From BOG-908 sp964244695 (GTDB taxonomy: Bacteria; Pseudomonadota; Alphaproteobacteria; Acetobacterales; Acetobacteraceae): a DNA stretch of 6,719 nt. Both the position numbers and the translations under genes were made by a program. A model generated the notes under the pieces. It was given only the letters and a program-made list of their open reading frames with translations. It was not told the origin of the DNA and did no database searches. The number at the start of each line of letters is the position of its first letter. Within the stretch, counting starts at the first letter, position 1. Positions 3,513-6,719 of the stretch are shown here, in pieces. Where the stretch lies: positions 1 to 6,719 of the forward strand of contig CAXTJZ010000214.1 in the NCBI GenBank assembly GCA_964244695.1. Direction: 5' to 3'.

Positions 3513-5124
3513 ACACTGCGTCCGCAGCCAAGGCCTGCGCCACCCGCGTGCCGTCGATGGCGGCAGAGAGGATGCCGCCGGCGTAACCTGCGCCCTCGCC
3601 GGCCGGATAGAGGCCGGCGGTGTTGAGGCTCTGGAAGTCGGCGCCGCGGGTGATGCGTATGGGCGAGGAGGTGCGGGTTTCCACGCCTGTCATGATGGCG
3701 TCCGGCATGTCGAAGCCGGGGATCTGGCGGGCGAAGACGGGGAGGGCTTCGCGTATGGTGGTCAGCACGTAGTCGGGGAGGCAGGCGGCCAGGTCGGTGG
3801 GGGTGACGCCTGGCTTGTAGGAGGGGATGACCTCGCCGAGGGCGGTGCTGGGGCGGCGGGCCAGGAAGTCGGCGACGCGCTGGGCGGGGGCGGCGTAGGT
3901 GCTGCCGCCGGCGGTGAAGGCGGCGGATTCGAGGCGGCGTTGGAAGGCGATGCCGGCGAGGGGGTCGCCTGCTTCTTCGGGAGCGAAGTCGGCGGGGCCT
4001 ACGCCTACGACTATGCCGGCGTTGGCGTTCCGCTCGGCGCGGGAGTACTGGCTCATGCCGTTGGTGACGACGCGGTTTGGTTCGCTGGTGGCGGCGACGA
4101 CGGTGCCGCCCGGGCACATGCAGAAGCTGTAGGCGGAGCGGCCGCTGCTGGCGTGGTGGACGAGCTTGTAGTCGGCGGCACCCAGGCGCTTGTGGCCGGC
4201 GAAGGTGCCGAAACGGGCGCGGTCTATGACGGATTGCGGGTGTTCTATGCGGATGCCGACCGAGAAGGGTTTGGGTTCCACGAGGATCTTTGCGGCTGTC
4301 AGGGCGGCGAAGAGGTCTCGCGCGGTGTGGCCGGGGGAGAGGACGACGTGGCGGGCAGGCAGGGTTTCGCCGTTGGCGAGTTCCAGGGCTTCGATGCGGT
4401 TTTGGCCGGTGGGGGAGCGGCCGGTGATGAGGGCGGTGACGCGGGTGTTGAAGCGGTATTCGCCGCCCAGGGCTTCGATTTCGGCACGCAGGTTTTCGAC
4501 CACGGTGACGAGGCGGAAGGTGCCTATGTGGGGCTTGCTGGAGACGAGGATCTCCTCGGGGGCGCCGGCCCGGACGAAGGTTTCGAGGACGCGGCGGCCC
4601 AGATAGGCGGGGTCTCGGACGCCGGACCAGAGTTTGCCGTCCGAGAAGGTGCCGGCGCCGCCTTCGCCGAACTGGACGTTGGATTCCGGGGTGAGGACGG
4701 ATTTGCGCCATAGGGCGAAGGTGTCCGCGGTGCGTTCGCGCACCACGCGGCCGCGCTCGAGGATGATTGGGCGGAAGCCCATCTGGGCCAGTGCCAGGGC
4801 GGCGAACAGGCCGCAGGGGCCGGCGCCTATCACGACGGGGCGGTGCTGCAGGGAGGTGGGGGCGCGGGCGGCGAGGTGGAAGGTGGTGTCCGGCGTGCGG
4901 GTTATCTGCGGGTTGTGGGCGTGGCGGGCGAGGAGGGTGGCCTCGTCGGGGACTTCGACGTCCAGGGTGTAGATCAGGTGGATGGCGCTGCGCTTGCGGG
5001 CGTCATAGGCGCGGCGGAAGATTTCAATCGATGTGGGTGCGAGGCCGAGTTTGGCTTCGGCGGCCTGGGCCAGGGCTTCGGGGGCGTGGTCCAGGGGAAG
5101 TTTGAGTTCGGTGAGGCGAAGCAC
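3511..5124 (-). CDS. FAD-dependent oxidoreductase (COG2509-type dehydrogenase)
   Basis: A 537-aa cytoplasmic flavoprotein. The N-terminus MLRLTELKLPLDH and the roughly 90-residue leader domain are characteristic of the uncharacterised COG2509 family; substrate and partner are unknown for that family as far as I recall. The FAD dinucleotide fold begins at PVVIGAGPCGLFAAL (96-110) with GxGxxG at 100-105, and E123 (ILERG) is the expected ribose-binding acid. FGEGGAGTFSDGKL (152-165), CMCPGG (335-340) with two cysteines, ETRTSSP (482-488) and the second FAD contact GLYPAGEGAGYAGG (504-517) follow. The length looks normal for the family and I see no break. The start is GTG5124, placed by the family N-terminus; the ribosome binding site is weak, and no upstream ATG I found is in frame. 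It appears monocistronic, flanked by arm E7 upstream and E6 at its stop codon. Confidence 0.88.
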   Translation of the reverse strand: MLRLTELKLPLDHAPEALAQAAEAKLGLAPTSIEIFRRAYDARKRSAIHLIYTLDVEVPDEATLLARHAHNPQITRTPDTTFHLAARAPTSLQHRPVVIGAGPCGLFAALALAQMGFRPIILERGRVVRERTADTFALWRKSVLTPESNVQFGEGGAGTFSDGKLWSGVRDPAYLGRRVLETFVRAGAPEEILVSSKPHIGTFRLVTVVENLRAEIEALGGEYRFNTRVTALITGRSPTGQNRIEALELANGETLPARHVVLSPGHTARDLFAALTAAKILVEPKPFSVGIRIEHPQSVIDRARFGTFAGHKRLGAADYKLVHHASSGRSAYSFCMCPGGTVVAATSEPNRVVTNGMSQYSRAERNANAGIVVGVGPADFAPEEAGDPLAGIAFQRRLESAAFTAGGSTYAAPAQRVADFLARRPSTALGEVIPSYKPGVTPTDLAACLPDYVLTTIREALPVFARQIPGFDMPDAIMTGVETRTSSPIRITRGADFQSLNTAGLYPAGEGAGYAGGILSAAIDGTRVAQALAADAV

Positions 5125-5195
5125 GGGGGGCGATGGGTCCTGTCGGGTGGGCTTGCATATGGGTGGCGGTGCGGCGGGCGTGGTGAAAGGAAGCG

Positions 5196-5237
5196 AGGAA
5201 GCAGTTCTTTTTTGAAAAAAAGAACCAAAAAACTTTT
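5196..5237 (-). repeat. AT-rich dyad repeat, arm E7 (right-arm type)
   Basis: On the minus strand AAAAGTTTTTTG is followed by GTTC-T7-C-A6-GAAC and TGCTTCCT. With its flank (5238-5256) it matches 1916-1976 almost base for base. It lies upstream of the FAD gene, about 70 bases from the start codon. Confidence 0.88.
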
Positions 5238-5299
5238 ATTCCGTTCGGGCGCGTGTTGTTGAAGCGTGCGCTTCGACGGTCCGCGACAGCGCGGATGAA

Positions 5300-5321
5300 C
5301 GCTTTTTCCGGAAAAACGGCG
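5300..5321 (-). terminator. GC-capped hairpin E8 after the Nudix gene
   Basis: TTTTTCCGGAAAAA (5303-5316) is a perfect palindrome, with GC-rich flanks CGC and CGGCG that may extend the stem. It starts within ten bases of the Nudix stop, so a terminator-like role is plausible, although no U-run follows on the minus strand. It occupies the left-arm position of the repeat module and may be a replaced or strongly diverged arm. Confidence 0.45.
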
Positions 5322-5327
5322 CTTTGC

Positions 5328-5777
5328 TTATGGCTTTTCCAGGCCAGGGTGGAAATCCTGCAGGTTGCGTATCATCAAGGCCAGGCCGCCTTCCTTGACG
5401 AGATCCGCCGCCGCGTCTCTCGGAAACCAGGCGCGCGTGCGCTCCGCCTGTTCGCGCCAGGCTGACGCCTCCTTGGTCACCAGCATCAGGAAGACGATAC
5501 ACTCGCAGAGGCGGGTTTCGGTGCCGGTGATGGATTTCGTGTAATGGTAGGAGCCGATCGGCTTGCGGCCGATGATGCCTTTTATGCCGGCCTCCTCGCG
5601 CGCTTCGGTGCGGGCCACCACGCGCGGTTTCCGGCCGATCATCGGCCAGCCTTTTGGGATTACCCAGCGCCCAACGCCGCGCGATGTCAGGAGCAGTACT
5701 TCCGGCATGTTGTCCGCGCCGGTCCGGTAGGGCAGGGCGCCGTATTGGATGTTACCTAGGCGGTCTGACTTGGCCAT
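5328..5777 (-). CDS. Nudix hydrolase (alphaproteobacterial variant box)
   Basis: A 149-aa cytoplasmic hydrolase of nucleoside-diphosphate-linked compounds; diphosphoinositol or dinucleoside polyphosphates are known substrates of related small Nudix enzymes, but the substrate here is unknown. The protein opens with QYGALPYR (11-18), then RWVIPKGWP (37-45) and the Nudix box from G43 to I65. The box reads G-x5-R-x7-T-E-A-R-E-E-A-G-I. The metal-binding E58, E61 and E62 are present. The first Glu of the textbook G-x5-E-x7-REUxEExGU is R49 and the Arg before E58 is T57. As I remember, GWPM-x-G boxes without the first Glu are common in alphaproteobacterial relatives, so this need not mean loss of activity. 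GSYHY (75-79) and the WFP motif (117-119) also fit the family. The start is ATG5777; the ribosome binding site is weak. It is divergent from the MgtC-family gene. Confidence 0.88.
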   Translation of the reverse strand: MAKSDRLGNIQYGALPYRTGADNMPEVLLLTSRGVGRWVIPKGWPMIGRKPRVVARTEAREEAGIKGIIGRKPIGSYHYTKSITGTETRLCECIVFLMLVTKEASAWREQAERTRAWFPRDAAADLVKEGGLALMIRNLQDFHPGLEKP

Positions 5778-5792
5778 GGACTGCTGTTGATT

Positions 5793-5827
5793 GCCAGGAT
5801 TGTTGGTGCAATTGCATTACTCCTGGC
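5793..5827. promoter_or_regulatory. Operator-like dyad in the divergent Nudix/MgtC promoter gap
   Basis: GCCAGGA (5793-5799) and TCCTGGC (5821-5827) are perfect inverted arms 21 bases apart, enclosing the palindrome TGCAATTGCA (5807-5816). The 116-base gap must hold the promoters of both divergent genes. TTGCCA at 5791-5796 resembles a -35 box reading toward the MgtC gene, with only a weak -10 candidate (CATTAC, 5815-5820). The symmetry suggests a regulator site, but no regulator gene is present in the window. Confidence 0.35.
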
Positions 5828-5893
5828 TGCCAGTAGCATGGCGCGGGGTGCGTGACATCCCCTGTCGGGCCTGAGCGGAATCGGGAAGGCATG

Positions 5894-6658
5894 ATGCTTA
5901 CGCTGTTCAGTCTTACCGGCCAGGGGCTGCTGCAATTCGAGGAGTTGCTGCTCGCCTTCGTGCTTTCGGCGCTGGTGGGGCTGGAGCGCGAGATACGCCA
6001 GAAGAGCGCGGGGTTGCGGACCTATACGCTGGTGGGCGTCTCGGCAGCGCTGTTCATGCTGGTTTCGAAATACGGCTTTACCGACGTGCTCGTCACGGGG
6101 CGCGTGGTGCTCGACCCTTCCCGCGTGGCGGCGCAGATCGTGTCCGGCATCGGCTTCATCGGTGGCGGCGTGATCTTCATGCGGCGCGACATCGTGCGCG
6201 GGCTGACGACGGCGGCCTCCGTGTGGCTGACAGCGGCGCTCGGGATGGCGTGCGGCGCCGGCCTGCCGGTTCTGGCACTCACCACGACGGCGATCCATTT
6301 CATCGTCATGCTGGTGTTTCCGCGCCTGGTTGTGCATCTGCCGCGATCGAAGCGCACGGCGACGCGGATACGCGTGTTCTACCAGGGCGGGCGCGGGCTG
6401 ATGCGCGATATCCTAGTCGCCTGCACGCAGCTTCGGTTTTCGATCGATCACGTGGAGGTTCAGGGGGAGAATGCGGAGCAGGCGCAGGACCTGGCTGACG
6501 TGGAGGGGACCGAGGCTGAAGGTGCGCGGCGCGGCCTCGTGTCCTTGAGCATGCAGGTGAAAGGCAAGCGGCCGGTCTCGCATCTTATTGCGCGGTTGAG
6601 CGAGATCGACGGGATCGTGGAGGTGGGCGATCTGTCTGAGGATGCGGAGCTGGATTAG
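5894..6658 (+). CDS. MgtC/SapB-family inner-membrane protein
   Basis: A 254-aa membrane protein. The N-terminal half carries the MgtC hallmarks: LVGLEREIRQKSAGLRTYTL (27-46), VSGIGFIGGGVIF (83-95) and VRGLTTAASVWLTAALGMA (101-119), in about four to five hydrophobic segments. The region from about 155 to 254 is a soluble domain of the kind that is ACT-like in longer family members. MgtC proteins are linked to Mg2+ limitation, acid tolerance and, in pathogens, survival in macrophages; no magnesium transporter gene lies beside this one, so the role here is open. ATG5894 is four bases after GGGAAGG (5883-5889). ATG5891 is too close to that site, and GTG5852 would add 14 polar residues (MTSPVGPERNREGM) that the family does not need. 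The start is therefore uncertain by up to 14 codons. Repeat arm E9 begins two bases after the stop. Confidence 0.87.
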   Translation: MLTLFSLTGQGLLQFEELLLAFVLSALVGLEREIRQKSAGLRTYTLVGVSAALFMLVSKYGFTDVLVTGRVVLDPSRVAAQIVSGIGFIGGGVIFMRRDIVRGLTTAASVWLTAALGMACGAGLPVLALTTTAIHFIVMLVFPRLVVHLPRSKRTATRIRVFYQGGRGLMRDILVACTQLRFSIDHVEVQGENAEQAQDLADVEGTEAEGARRGLVSLSMQVKGKRPVSHLIARLSEIDGIVEVGDLSEDAELD

Positions 6659-6660
6659 CC

Positions 6661-6707
6661 AAGGAAGCAAGGCCTTCTTTTTTGAAAAAAAGAAGCAAAA
6701 AACTTTT
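6661..6707 (-). repeat. AT-rich dyad repeat, arm E9 (left-arm type)
   Basis: Two bases after the MgtC-family stop the + strand reads AAGGAAGCAAGGC, then CTTC-T6 with A7-GAAG (stem 6674-6695, closed by C:G), then CAAAAAACTTTT. The window then ends in CTGCGCTG, the start of the core block next to E2, so another module continues beyond the window. Confidence 0.85.
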
Positions 6708-6719
6708 GTCCCTGCGCTG

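Larger units (their letters stand above)
5196..5321 (-). repeat. Complete composite repeat module (E8 - core - E7)
   Basis: Read on the minus strand, the order is degenerate left arm E8 (5321-5300), core block GCGCTGTCGCGGA (5292-5280), a 23-nt middle, core block ACACGCGCCCGAACGG (5256-5241), then right arm E7. The middle contains a perfect hairpin, GAAGCG-CA-CGCTTC (5274-5261), equivalent to the wobble-paired hairpin at 1898-1911. The module begins a few bases after the Nudix stop codon and runs in the direction of Nudix transcription, as the 1842-1977 module does for its upstream gene. Confidence 0.75.

Noticed and set aside
3488..4711. 407-aa minus-strand frame overlapping the FAD oxidoreductase
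   Set aside because: It is an Arg/Pro-rich shifted-frame shadow with no recognisable motif; the true frame has intact FAD motifs along 537 residues.
3940..4713. 257-aa + strand frame opposite the FAD gene
   Set aside because: Gly/Ala/Asp/Glu-rich composition with no domain, fully antisense to a convincing gene.
5778..5893. Mg2+-sensing leader like that of enterobacterial mgtC
   Set aside because: The region before the MgtC-family start is short and shows no leader peptide or alternative stem-loops of that type.
14..6707. CRISPR array
   Set aside because: The repeats are spread about a kilobase apart, in both orientations, between genes, without regular spacers or cas genes.

Overview
This is a GC-rich bacterial window, most likely alphaproteobacterial. 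The protein types and the AT-rich hairpins between GC-rich genes fit Acetobacteraceae as I remember those genomes, but that placement is an impression and was not checked. I see no RNA genes, CRISPR array, insertion sequence or phage genes.

Layout. (1) 84-1816, + strand: a polytopic GT-C-type membrane glycosyltransferase, coupled by a 4-nt GTGA overlap to a 115-aa soluble protein of unknown function. (2) 1986-3229, - strand: a tandemly duplicated two-gene cassette. Each copy has a small Sec-exported Thr/Pro-rich protein followed by a tiny Thr-rich lipoprotein. The last lipoprotein (51 aa, 1986-2141) is easy to miss because it is so short. (3) 3511-5124, - strand: a COG2509-type FAD-dependent oxidoreductase. 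(4) 5328-5777, - strand: a Nudix hydrolase, divergent from (5) 5894-6658, + strand: an MgtC/SapB-family membrane protein.

The most unusual content is a family of intergenic repeats. A roughly 34-bp AT-rich dyad (A4-G-T6-G, then TTC-T6/7 facing A6-GAA, usually followed by GCTTCCTT) occurs in seven clear and two decayed copies. The copies form pairs in inverted orientation around a GC-rich core, giving a composite module of about 130 bp. Every gap that contains a gene 3' end holds such a pair, or one arm where the window cuts it off. The divergent Nudix/MgtC gap and the within-operon gaps hold none. Left arms close the hairpin with C:G and right arms with G:C, so the stem is kept by paired changes. 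In the two best modules the cores share 13- and 16-nt blocks around a central hairpin preserved by G:U wobbles. This resembles the logic of E. coli BIME/REP elements, but the sequence matches no repeat family I can name.

The genes look like unrelated housekeeping or envelope units and not one pathway. A possible functional link is that the Thr/Pro-rich exported proteins could be glycosylation targets of an envelope glycosyltransferase, but this is speculation from proximity and composition.
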